Source of the DNA: JAXGYX01 sp964487355
GTDB lineage: Bacteria > Bacillota > Clostridia > Saccharofermentanales > Fastidiosipilaceae
Reading direction: 5' to 3'
Assembly: GCA_964487355.1 (NCBI GenBank)
Contig: CAZAPS010000006.1
Span: forward strand, 1-63,542
DNA: 63,542 nucleotides
Below the pieces are notes generated by a model, which saw nothing but the letters and a program-made list of their open reading frames with translations, had not been told where the DNA came from and did not search any database. The translations under genes and the position numbers were made by a program. This document shows positions 1-7,061 of the stretch, one piece after another (within the stretch, counting starts at the first letter, position 1; every line of letters starts with the position of its first letter).

Positions 1-155
1 CCTGTATCTTCCAACCCCTCGTCAGCAGACGACGCGATCGCCGACCCTGTCACGCTCTCCATCGGCTCCGCGAAAATCGGCAGCGCAGGTGGAAAGAGGG
101 TGCTGAGTGTAAAGGCAAAAATCAATAACGATGCAAAAAATGTTTTCCGTTTCAT
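1..155 (-). CDS. Secreted protein, N-terminal fragment (runs off the window)
   Basis: Only the first 51 codons are present. The start ATG follows a GAAAGGAT ribosome site, and only 13 bases separate it from the stop of the upstream TasA-like gene, so it belongs to the same operon. The N-terminus has two Lys/Arg residues, a hydrophobic stretch of about 20 residues and an A-x-A-like end (PIFAEP), a classical signal peptide rather than the SipW-type one of its neighbours. What follows is acidic and Ser/Ala-rich, like a linker. By position it may be a matrix or anchor protein that works with the fibres, but the visible part gives no domain and the function cannot be named. Confidence 0.75.
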   Translation of the reverse strand, partial: MKRKTFFASLLIFAFTLSTLFPPALPIFAEPMESVTGSAIASSADEGLEDT

Positions 156-168
156 GCTCTATCCTTTC

Positions 169-735
169 TCACTCCGCCGGCCAACCCAGTGCTGTCAGTG
201 GGTCGGTCCCGTTGTTCGCCGACTGCACGGCGTACGCCTTGACAGTCACCTCGATCGAGCTGTTCTGATAAAGATTGCCCATGCCGGATCCCAGGCTGAC
301 CCTGGTGAACAATTCATCGGTCGTCTCACCCGGTTCCAACACTGTGTTGTAATAATAAAAGCCATCCGCCTGTTTGGTCCAGGCGCCGGTGTTGAAGTCC
401 AGCTCAACCAGATCCAGATCCGGAGTCTCTCCGGATTGACCGCTCAGGGTTATCGCCTTGTCTACTTTGATCCGCACAAACGCCGCATTGGCGCCGGTGT
501 TGGTTAGTTCGACAATCTTTGTGATACCGGTGCCCGGCATCACGCCGTCCACTCCACCCTCCGGGAAAGGAATCGTCTTTTGCTCATCCGCCCATTCGTG
601 GAGCTCGATGTCTATCTCTCCCGTCGTGATCACGTTGTGCGCGACATCCTCGGTCGTAAAGTAGGCAATCGATCCGAATACGGTCAGTGCCAGCAAAAGC
701 ATACCGATGGCGGCGATCATGGTTTTTCGTTTCAT
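169..735 (-). CDS. TasA/CalY-like fibre protein with SipW-type signal (third copy)
   Basis: Predicted secreted matrix protein of 188 residues. The N-terminus has a basic start, a hydrophobic core (residues 6-24) and the AYFTTEDVAHN segment. That is the form typical of SipW-dependent substrates, in which cleavage is followed by a beta-sandwich TasA/camelysin fold. A GEIDIEL segment and a late KAYAVQ strand match the family pattern. ATG follows AGAGGTGA. It is the last complete member of the sipW operon and is separated from the second copy by a 213-nt gap with strong hairpins. Family members polymerise into biofilm fibres; whether this copy is the fibre, a cap or an anchor is not decided by the sequence. 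Confidence 0.85.
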   Translation of the reverse strand: MKRKTMIAAIGMLLLALTVFGSIAYFTTEDVAHNVITTGEIDIELHEWADEQKTIPFPEGGVDGVMPGTGITKIVELTNTGANAAFVRIKVDKAITLSGQSGETPDLDLVELDFNTGAWTKQADGFYYYNTVLEPGETTDELFTRVSLGSGMGNLYQNSSIEVTVKAYAVQSANNGTDPLTALGWPAE

Positions 736-793
736 TTAAATCACCTCTAGTTTACATTCGTTACTTAAACTTGTAGTAATCCGTGCGTGTCTA

Positions 794-885
794 CAGGACA
801 TACATAAACATTCAGCAGGTTTGGATCGCCTTGCGCTGAACATTTGTGTATGTCCTGCGACTAACAGCCGCAGGACAGTGTTCAA
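794..885 (-). repeat. Mutually exclusive stem-loops in the gap between two TasA-like genes
   Basis: Read as the minus-strand transcript, three segments occur in order: A (885-869), B (859-835) and C (816-794). B and C form a 23-nt stem with 22 pairable positions (two G-U) and an 18-nt loop. A and B can instead form a 9-bp stem with a 9-nt loop, extended by a further 6 bp across an uneven interior loop. B cannot be in both stems at once. No U-run follows C, so this is not a standard intrinsic terminator. It more likely controls mRNA processing, stability or read-through between the second and third fibre genes. Confidence 0.7.
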
Positions 886-948
886 CAATGGGTGTGCCGG
901 AGTGTCTCCCAACTGTCAGCACAGTCGAGCCTACCGACACATCCAAAA

Positions 949-1509
949 TCAGGGACTCACGTTGGTCCAGGCCTCAGCCGGTGTGAAATCCGTGGAATTG
1001 TCTTTATAGAATTGAGACGCGTAGGCTGTCACGGTCAGCGTCGGCTGCGTCGATTCTGTCAACGCGTCCAACATCGCTTTGGTAACATCCTCTTTGACAG
1101 CAACCTCGTTATCCTTTAAGACGACGAACACTTGGTCCGTAGTAGACGCATCTACCACTCGGTAATATAGATTGGCCGGAATACCTGTTCCGGACAGTGC
1201 TGTCCAGCCATCTGCCACGGCGTAGGTCATAAAACTACCGAAGTTCGCGGACTCATCCAGTTCCACAAACAGATAGCACTTTTCACTATCTCCTTTAACA
1301 GTAACCACAGGATCTTTCTTGATGGTGTATCCCGGAACCATCTTATAAGGTCCCTCAGTATCCTCATCCAGCTCAATATTGATGTCGCCGGCGGTAAATG
1401 TGTTCACGACCGGAGCTGTTTTATCAGACAACCAGGCGATCGTGCCGGCGATGATCGCGCCGGTGATCAAAAATATTGTCACTAGCAGAGCGATGGTTTT
1501 CTTTTTCAC
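949..1509 (-). CDS. TasA/CalY-like fibre protein with SipW-type signal (second copy)
   Basis: A 186-residue secreted protein that starts with GTG behind AGGAGAAATTGCT. The hydrophobic signal (residues 6-24) ends in GTIAWLSDKTA, the SipW-type cleavage context, and is followed by NTFTAGDINIEL, the first strand typical of the TasA/camelysin family. The YASQFYKDN segment near the end again fits the fold. The gap to the first copy is only 30 bases. Sequence similarity to its neighbours is confined to the signal and the first strand, so the three copies have diverged well beyond recent duplication. Confidence 0.85.
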   Translation of the reverse strand: MKKKTIALLVTIFLITGAIIAGTIAWLSDKTAPVVNTFTAGDINIELDEDTEGPYKMVPGYTIKKDPVVTVKGDSEKCYLFVELDESANFGSFMTYAVADGWTALSGTGIPANLYYRVVDASTTDQVFVVLKDNEVAVKEDVTKAMLDALTESTQPTLTVTAYASQFYKDNSTDFTPAEAWTNVSP

Positions 1510-1539
1510 AGCAATTTCTCCTATTTTAGTGATCTAAAT

Positions 1540-2190
1540 TTACGGTGCGTCAAACGCCGCCCACGCCGTATCGGCACCAGTGAAGCCGTCCGCCTGAATC
1601 GCGTCGGCGGTAACCACGATCTCAAAGCCTTCGATTGTCGCCAGTTGCTCACCGTCGATAAAGCCCGGAACTGTGATGCTTGTAAACAATGGTGTCAGTT
1701 TTTGATCCGTCGTCGAAGCCTGGACTGGCTCTTTGTACCAGAACTCATAGGTGCGGGTGTTGTCGGTGTTTTTAACATTATTTTTATATGCCCACTCTGT
1801 CGCGTCATAGCCAGCGAAAATGTTGGTCAATACAGCGCCATCCGGTGCGAAGATCGCGTCCCATTCAGCTGATTTGTTGATCGTCATCTTCATGCGGACA
1901 TAGGAATCCTCACTATTTTCCAGCACGGTGACCGTCGGATCTTTGTCGTATTCGTGACCCGGCAACAGATGGTATGTGTTTGCTTTGACACGGCTTGCTT
2001 CTTCGCCTTTAATTTCATCGCCATTTTCATCTACCTTGGCTTCGTCCAGCTTGATCTGCACATTACCGACGGTAAAGGTGTTTTTGACTTCGTCACTCGA
2101 TGTCAAATACGCCATTGTGCCAAAGATCGTCGCTACGACCAGAAGCATGACAGCTGCCAGAAGGCTGATGGTTTTGGTTCTTCTCTTCAT
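1540..2190 (-). CDS. TasA/CalY-like fibre protein with SipW-type signal (first copy)
   Basis: 216 residues; ATG behind GGAGGAGACAAATC, one of the best ribosome sites in the operon, as expected for an abundant structural protein. The signal (residues 8-26) ends in GTMAYLTSSDEVKNTF and is followed by VGNVQIKLDEAKV, the usual TasA start. A PGHEYDKDPTVTV segment is a conserved family feature, and the second copy has the matching PGYTIKKDPVVTV. Being first after sipW and longest of the three, it is the best candidate for the major fibre subunit. That role is inference from order and family knowledge. Confidence 0.87.
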   Translation of the reverse strand: MKRRTKTISLLAAVMLLVVATIFGTMAYLTSSDEVKNTFTVGNVQIKLDEAKVDENGDEIKGEEASRVKANTYHLLPGHEYDKDPTVTVLENSEDSYVRMKMTINKSAEWDAIFAPDGAVLTNIFAGYDATEWAYKNNVKNTDNTRTYEFWYKEPVQASTTDQKLTPLFTSITVPGFIDGEQLATIEGFEIVVTADAIQADGFTGADTAWAAFDAP

Positions 2191-2254
2191 GATTTGTCTC
2201 CTCCTTAAAAATGAAACAATTTTTTATATGGGTCGCCTTGCAGCGTGACCATCA

Positions 2255-2830
2255 TTAAGTTTTGGCATCCGAGCGGCGCCGGTCGCCGGTCTCCGAATCT
2301 GTGGATTCGGATATTTTCGTCACCACTTCATCCGTTCCCTCGCGTTGTGGCAATAAGGACAACAGAACCAGAATCACACCCACCGAAATCGCTATAAAAT
2401 TGCCGGGTGGAGTCTGCAGATGATGCGCGAGGTAGCCAAGTTTTGGAATTGTAAGCACCGGACGCCCCAGCACGTTTTCAGCCCGCACAAGACCGCCGTC
2501 GGCGGCGTTGTTGGCGTCCCCCTTGGTACGAAATCGTAAAATGTCAGGATTCGAATCATCCGGCACCACCTCGGCGATTCGATGGGTGGCCACGGTATTC
2601 TCGTCCAACATAAAAGTGATGACATCTCCTGAGCTCAGCTCGATCGGATCGGCTTTGCGTACATAAATCAGGCTGCCCACATGATAAGCCGGCTCCATCG
2701 AGCCGGATAAAATGGTGAACGGTCTCAGGCCGATCAAGCGAACTCCTCCGAACGCGATCGCCAGACAAACCATGACGACAATCGCTATGTTGAGAGTGAT
2801 GTTCCATACCGCACGCAGTTTATTTCTCAA
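2255..2830 (-). CDS. sipW: Signal peptidase I, SipW (ER/archaeal) type
   Basis: Membrane signal peptidase, 191 residues, starting with TTG six bases after GGAG. There is one membrane segment at residues 8-35 and a second at about 146-164. The catalytic Ser44 sits in ILSGSMEP. Where bacterial LepB-type enzymes have the catalytic Lys, this protein has His83 in VATHRI, the hallmark of the SipW/ER class. A TKGDANNAAD segment carries the conserved acidic residue. The tail is cytoplasmic and rich in Arg/Asp. It heads the operon that encodes its presumed substrates, three proteins with SipW-type signals, 64 bases downstream. Confidence 0.93.
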   Translation of the reverse strand: MRNKLRAVWNITLNIAIVVMVCLAIAFGGVRLIGLRPFTILSGSMEPAYHVGSLIYVRKADPIELSSGDVITFMLDENTVATHRIAEVVPDDSNPDILRFRTKGDANNAADGGLVRAENVLGRPVLTIPKLGYLAHHLQTPPGNFIAISVGVILVLLSLLPQREGTDEVVTKISESTDSETGDRRRSDAKT

Positions 2831-3370
2831 GCGCTTCTCCAGATCTCGCGAAAGTCATTCAGCGATCACTTGAATCCTTGAATTACTTTCAAACATCGCG
2901 TTTACCGCGTTTACTGTCTTTCGTTTGTATTGCCTCCAATGAGGAACAATGCAACCCTGATTCGGATCATAGCCAAATCTTTGTGAGCATTCAGTCACGA
3001 CTATATTAGAGCCTAACATACGACAGTCTCTAAACAAGTTAACTAGATATATTTACAGTTATAATAAATAATATTCAGCGGATTGCCACAAATTTAGACA
3101 CATTAAGTTCACAATTAGGTATACTTTTGGTTAATTGATCAATTGATCACAGCCGTTCATCTCAAATCTCAGCAGACGGATTATGGCTTGAAACCCTGTA
3201 GATTCAAGCAAATAAGCTCAAAATCATAATATCGCGCACCTCCTCCGCCATTCATTATTTCACTCCAAAAGAAAAACGAAATCGGATGATTCACCGCTTT
3301 CGTTTTCCCGTCGTTCGTAGTTAAATATGGGATTTCTCCTTGGGAGAGCCTAATTTACAAGAGCGTCCGG
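2831..3370 (-). other. 540-bp intergenic region upstream of sipW; leader with stem-loops
   Basis: No convincing gene. The distal part holds the terminator of the cupin gene (3266-3307). The rest is AT-rich and contains a 14-bp perfect palindrome at 3136-3149. On the transcript side there is a nested stem-loop at 2954-2925 (stems TTG/CAA, ATTG/CAAT and CCTC/GAGG) followed by a direct repeat of AAACGCG. A -35/-10 pair could not be placed with confidence. The length between the terminator and the sipW start leaves room for a long regulated leader, and it matches no riboswitch consensus I know. Confidence 0.5.
3266..3307 (-). terminator. Intrinsic terminator of the cupin gene
   Basis: On the minus strand AAAACGAAA pairs with TTTCGTTTT (9 bp), capped by a CGG/CCG extension across one mismatch and an 8-nt loop. 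It is followed by TCTTTT. It lies about 65 bases after the stop codon of the cupin gene and separates that gene from the sipW region. Confidence 0.68.
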
Positions 3371-4018
3371 TTACTCCAAGACGAGCAGCAAGGACATCTT
3401 AAACTGCTGATTTGCCGTGACACTGTGCAGGCCGTCGATGGCGAATCGGAAGCTCTCACCTTCCTTGAGGACATGGTCCTCGCCCTCATAGCCAATGATC
3501 GCCTCACCTTCGATCGCGGTGACCAACGCGTTCCCCGGAGCGCGATGTGGCGTCAGTCCGGTACCTTCGTCAAACGCCATCAACACATATTTCATGGTGT
3601 CGTTCTTAGCGATATCCAGATTGACGATGCTACCCTTCTCATACGAAATGAGATCCTTCAATTTCAGTGCCTGTCCGGGTTTTACAGCCTTGTTCATAGA
3701 GACCTCCTTATTGATAATAATTTCTGTATAGACCGCGCCCTCGGCGCATTCGACTCCGCAAAGCGTCTCGCCGGGTACCATCAACAGATCGCCGGCGGTC
3801 AACTCCACCCGTTTCGCGTCTTCTCCAAGTAAAAACTCAGCCGCACCTTCGGATCCCAAATACAATGTAGTCGTGTCATAACTTTCTCTGCTGATCGAGG
3901 TGTCCTCGCCCAGAAAGAAATAAGTCACATTGTTCTCCGACCCCATTTTCGCGTTTTGTGAGATCGTGAATCCGTCTCGCAACGGCATGATGCTGGTGAT
4001 GGAAAATGCTTTTGACAT
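3371..4018 (-). CDS. Cupin-fold protein of unknown substrate
   Basis: 215 residues from the ATG behind AAGGAGATGATATC; an upstream in-frame ATG has no ribosome site. The C-terminal half reads as a single cupin barrel: LTPHRAPGNALVTAIEGEAIIGYEGEDHVLKEGESFRF. It has a Gly-rich turn and a late LHSV strand, and the His of TPHRAP stands where the first metal-site His usually is. The N-terminal half (residues 45-105) has a weaker similar pattern (GDLLMVPGE), so a two-cupin layout is likely. It is monocistronic, with its own terminator. Cupins of this kind range from sugar isomerases to small-molecule sensors. No specific function can be read. Confidence 0.8.
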   Translation of the reverse strand: MSKAFSITSIMPLRDGFTISQNAKMGSENNVTYFFLGEDTSISRESYDTTTLYLGSEGAAEFLLGEDAKRVELTAGDLLMVPGETLCGVECAEGAVYTEIIINKEVSMNKAVKPGQALKLKDLISYEKGSIVNLDIAKNDTMKYVLMAFDEGTGLTPHRAPGNALVTAIEGEAIIGYEGEDHVLKEGESFRFAIDGLHSVTANQQFKMSLLLVLE

Positions 4019-4320
4019 GATATCATCTCCTTTTATATTGTTAGCAAATCGCAACCGGTACAGTACTTTTGATTTCTTGTTTTCGTATCGAAATTCATTG
4101 ACCGCGACACGGACATCGAACGATCCGGACGGGTAAGGAAATTATTGATCGCGCTGACAAACTACTTGTCAATTCGGTAGATGTTAGGCTCGGCTAACTT
4201 ATCTTATTAAATCGAAGAAATGGCGGCATGTCAATCACTAATCTGCTTTATCTGCTTAAAATCCATTATCTGACTATAATAATGATGAATATCTTGATTT
4301 GGACTGTGGTCCTTCTTCAA
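4019..4320 (-). promoter_or_regulatory. Cupin gene promoter region with an operator-like dyad
   Basis: About 300 bp without a gene. A perfect TTGACA (minus strand, 4172-4167) overlaps a 17-bp dyad, TGACAA-5-TTGTCA, at 4155-4171. A clear -10 at 17 bp is missing (ATCAAT); AATAAT occurs at 20 bp spacing. A dyad over the -35 is the usual place for repressor binding, so regulated expression is likely. The end of the pyruvate kinase transcript also falls here, with only a weak GGAC/GTCC hairpin near 4300. Confidence 0.45.
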
Positions 4321-5826
4321 TCAAAACACATCTTTGGCGATGTTCAGCGCCCTCAGCTTCGCCGTCTTTTTATACTGAATGCGCTCCATCCGAACCAGAA
4401 CCTTATTTAAGAAGGTAATGGCGTCCGGCAGATAATCCCCCTTGTTCAGCATCACACATTCGGCGCGGGCGCCACCCTCCGCGGCGTCGGTGACTTCCGC
4501 CCGGGTCGGTATGCCGGTGGACACCATGCTGTCCAGCACCTGAGTCGCCCAGACGACCGGTGTGTCGGACGCTTCACAGATCCAGAGAATCTCCTGTTGT
4601 AGCTCCGCCAGCCTCAGATAGCCCGCCTCCACCGCCAGATCGCCTCGGGCGATCATGACACCGAATGGGTGCCTGCCCGCGCAGTCCATGATGATTTCCG
4701 GAAGATTCTTGACACCCGAAACGGTTTCAATCTTCGCGATGATCGGCACACGTCTAAATTGTTCCGCCGGCATCCGCTTTGCGATTTCGCTCAACACAAA
4801 ATCAATGTCCGCCGCGTTTTTAACGAATGAAAAACCGATGATGTCGGTGTGGGCGCAGATAAAGTCAAGGTCATCCTTATCTTTGTCAGTCAAAATATCA
4901 ATGTCCAGATCGGAGTCCGGAAAGTTGATGCCCTTGTCCACCCTCAAGCGCACCCCACGCGGTATCTGCACTTTTTTGATCCGGACTAGCAGGTCTCCAT
5001 CACAAATCTCTTCAACTTTTCCTTCGACGACACCGTCGTCGATCAGCACCCGCTCTCCAATCTTCACATAGGCCAACATTTCCGGAATGCTGCAGGCAAG
5101 CACCATGCGCACCTCACTGTCCGCCCGAACACTGTCATTCGCGGTCAACAAAAACTCGTCGCCAACATTCACCCTGTTTTTGTTTTCAGACATGAAAATC
5201 CAACTGATCCTTGATTTGGGGCCGGCGATGTCCATCAGCACTTTGCAGGTCTTTGTCAACTCTCGCTCCGCCCGCCGGACATTTTCAATCATCTTCATCC
5301 ACGTCGTCGGGCCATCGTGAGCGGTGTTGATTCGCGCCACGTTCATGCCGCGCTCCATCAATTCGCGCACTGTTTCATAGTGGTCCGCGCATTGGGCCGG
5401 CAAGGTGACCATGATTCTTGTCTTGCGCGCTTCCAGGTTTTTGCCAAACAACACCTCGCTGTTGGCGCGCAGTTGATCTCTCCCCGCGGTGAAGCTGGCC
5501 CGTGGAGGATGGACGATCGGCGTGACATCTCGGCCGGTGATTTTCCCAAGGCTCGCGATGACCGCGTCGATGGTGTCAAGGGTTCGAGACTCCAGCCTGC
5601 CAAGCGATGACAATCCCCAAGACGACAGCTCTTCTTGCAGGTCTCGAATATCGGTCCGCCTCAACGCCAGATAGTGAGACAGATTCAAAGCGCTGCTTTT
5701 GAAAGCGACATTCTCGATCACCGGCTCCCATTTTTTATAAAATTTCCTGCCTCTTTTGTGGACTTCATTTCGCAGTGCCAGCATTTTATCCAACAACTCA
5801 TTCGGGTTGGCGCCATTCGTGCTCAT
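4321..5826 (-). CDS. Atypical pyruvate kinase with N-terminal extension, no C-terminal domain
   Basis: 501 residues from the ATG behind GGAAGGAGG. The first 120 or so residues form an extension with LNLSHYLALRRTDIRDLQEE and GLSSLGRLE, seen in a divergent bacterial pyruvate-kinase family. The barrel follows. MNVARINTAHD replaces the usual NFSHG, and MDIAGPKSR replaces the GPK-R motif. IIAKIET carries the catalytic Lys, ARGDLAVEAG matches the RGDLG motif, and WATQVLDSM with PTRAEVTDAA matches the substrate and potassium loop. The usual C-terminal allosteric domain is absent. It should convert phosphoenolpyruvate and ADP to pyruvate and ATP, although the altered motifs leave substrate and direction open. 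Transcribed alone and divergently from the reductase gene. Confidence 0.82.
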   Translation of the reverse strand: MSTNGANPNELLDKMLALRNEVHKRGRKFYKKWEPVIENVAFKSSALNLSHYLALRRTDIRDLQEELSSWGLSSLGRLESRTLDTIDAVIASLGKITGRDVTPIVHPPRASFTAGRDQLRANSEVLFGKNLEARKTRIMVTLPAQCADHYETVRELMERGMNVARINTAHDGPTTWMKMIENVRRAERELTKTCKVLMDIAGPKSRISWIFMSENKNRVNVGDEFLLTANDSVRADSEVRMVLACSIPEMLAYVKIGERVLIDDGVVEGKVEEICDGDLLVRIKKVQIPRGVRLRVDKGINFPDSDLDIDILTDKDKDDLDFICAHTDIIGFSFVKNAADIDFVLSEIAKRMPAEQFRRVPIIAKIETVSGVKNLPEIIMDCAGRHPFGVMIARGDLAVEAGYLRLAELQQEILWICEASDTPVVWATQVLDSMVSTGIPTRAEVTDAAEGGARAECVMLNKGDYLPDAITFLNKVLVRMERIQYKKTAKLRALNIAKDVF

Positions 5827-5871
5827 CGGCGACCTCCTTCCATTCATTATATGTAAGGTGGGTTTTGTTCG

Positions 5872-5901
5872 ATTATAAACCATGACGGTAAACGGGTTCA
5901 A
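5872..5901 (-). promoter_or_regulatory. Promoter of the pyruvate kinase gene
   Basis: TTGAAC (5901-5896) and TATAAT (5877-5872) on the minus strand are spaced 18 bp apart, about 45 bases ahead of the start codon. It lies back to back with the plus-strand promoter at 5910-5938, so the two genes share a control region. Confidence 0.65.
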
Positions 5902-5909
5902 AGTGAGAG

Positions 5910-5938
5910 TTAAAGGCGATGGATCGAGTGTGTATAAT
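5910..5938 (+). promoter_or_regulatory. Promoter of the sulfite-reductase-like gene
   Basis: TTAAAG (5910-5915), 17 bp, then a perfect TATAAT (5933-5938). The start codon is 55 bases downstream, with GGAGG in between. Confidence 0.6.
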
Positions 5939-5993
5939 GGATCTTTAGATTAAATAATAAGCATATTAAAAACAATATTGGAGGACATCAACC

Positions 5994-6875
5994 ATGGCCG
6001 CTTTCATGATAAGCACCGAAGATGAGAAACGTGTCAAAGCTTTGGGTTTTTTGCGCAACAGAGGAACTGATTGTTTCTCTGCCAGAATCCTGACCACAAA
6101 TGGGAAGATCACCGCCGACCAGACCGCTTGTCTGGCGGAGGCCGCGCGTCGCTTCGGCAATGGTTCCGTCACCTTCACATCGAGGTTGACGGTGGAGATT
6201 CCGGGCATTCCCTATGATCAAATCGAGGCGTTTCGCGCTTACATCGCCACCGTGGGATTGGCAACCGGTGGTACAGGGGCCAAAGTCCGGCCGGTGGTCA
6301 GCTGCAAAGGAACCGTCTGCAAATTTGGTCTGATCGACACCTTTGATTTGTCGGCGCGAATCCACAGTCGATTTTATGAAGGCTATAGAGAGATCAAGCT
6401 GCCGCATAAATTTAAAATCGCCGTCGGCGGCTGTCCCAACAGTTGCGTCAAGCCGAGCTTGAACGATTTGGGTGTCGTTGGGCAAAGGCGGCCGGTCTAT
6501 GACAAAGCCAAATGCAAAGGCTGCAAAATCTGCGCGGTCGAAACGGTCTGTCCGGTCGAAGCCGCCGTCGTGCGACAAGGAAAGCTGCATATCGATCAGA
6601 CATGTGTGAACTGCGGTCTGTGTGTCGGCGGCTGCCCGTTCGGCGCGATCGCGAGCGGCATTGACGGTTATCAATTATATATCGGTGGTAGATGGGGTAA
6701 AAAAACGGCGCTGGGCAAACCGTTCGGCTCAATGCTGGTGGATGTGACCGCGGTGCTCGACACCATCGAATCGGCGATTTTGTTTTATAAAAATGAGGGT
6801 GAAAAAGGTGAACGGTTCGCGCAGACGATCGAGCGGATCGGTTTTGAAAATGTGGAACGGATGATCTTGGCGTAG
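5994..6875 (+). CDS. Sulfite/nitrite-reductase-like protein with 2x[4Fe-4S] ferredoxin domain
   Basis: 293 residues; ATG behind TTGGAGGAC. Residues 1-75 form the N-terminal half-domain of siroheme reductases (TSRLTVEIPGI). Then come CKGTVC and GGCPNSC, the Cys set that holds the coupled siroheme and iron-sulfur centre. Between this and the C-terminus lies an inserted ferredoxin with CKGCKIC-x5-CP and CVNCGLCVGGCPFGA. The layout matches single-subunit, AsrC-like or Fsr-like small reductases of anaerobes, which reduce sulfite or nitrite. No partner subunit or siroheme gene is next to it, so the physiological substrate is unproven. It is the only redox enzyme in this part of the window. Confidence 0.85.
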   Translation: MAAFMISTEDEKRVKALGFLRNRGTDCFSARILTTNGKITADQTACLAEAARRFGNGSVTFTSRLTVEIPGIPYDQIEAFRAYIATVGLATGGTGAKVRPVVSCKGTVCKFGLIDTFDLSARIHSRFYEGYREIKLPHKFKIAVGGCPNSCVKPSLNDLGVVGQRRPVYDKAKCKGCKICAVETVCPVEAAVVRQGKLHIDQTCVNCGLCVGGCPFGAIASGIDGYQLYIGGRWGKKTALGKPFGSMLVDVTAVLDTIESAILFYKNEGEKGERFAQTIERIGFENVERMILA

Positions 6876-7061
6876 ATCGTGATTTTTGTTTGTCGAACTG
6901 TCTTCTACTTTCGTGTCGCCTTGCGCGTGAGCGCAACGGTCGAAAAACGCCAAACCGCCGAATTGTGTCGTAAATATGATAAAATACATCAAAGTCATTT
7001 TGATCATTATTAAAATTAATCTTTGTTATTATGACCATCGCTTTGAGAAAGGAGAACAAGT

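Noticed and set aside
2855..3037. A 60-codon open frame on the minus strand upstream of sipW
   Set aside because: Its start is a TTG without a ribosome site, the composition is not protein-like, and stable hairpins run through it; it is more likely untranslated leader.
2831..3060. Cyclic-di-GMP riboswitch ahead of the fibre operon
   Set aside because: The characteristic conserved loop sequences of the class I riboswitch could not be found on either strand.
6921..6936. TTGCGC-GTGA-GCGCAA hairpin after the reductase gene as a terminator
   Set aside because: Only 6 bp and followed by CGGTCGAAAAA on the plus strand, with no T-run; not enough to call a terminator.
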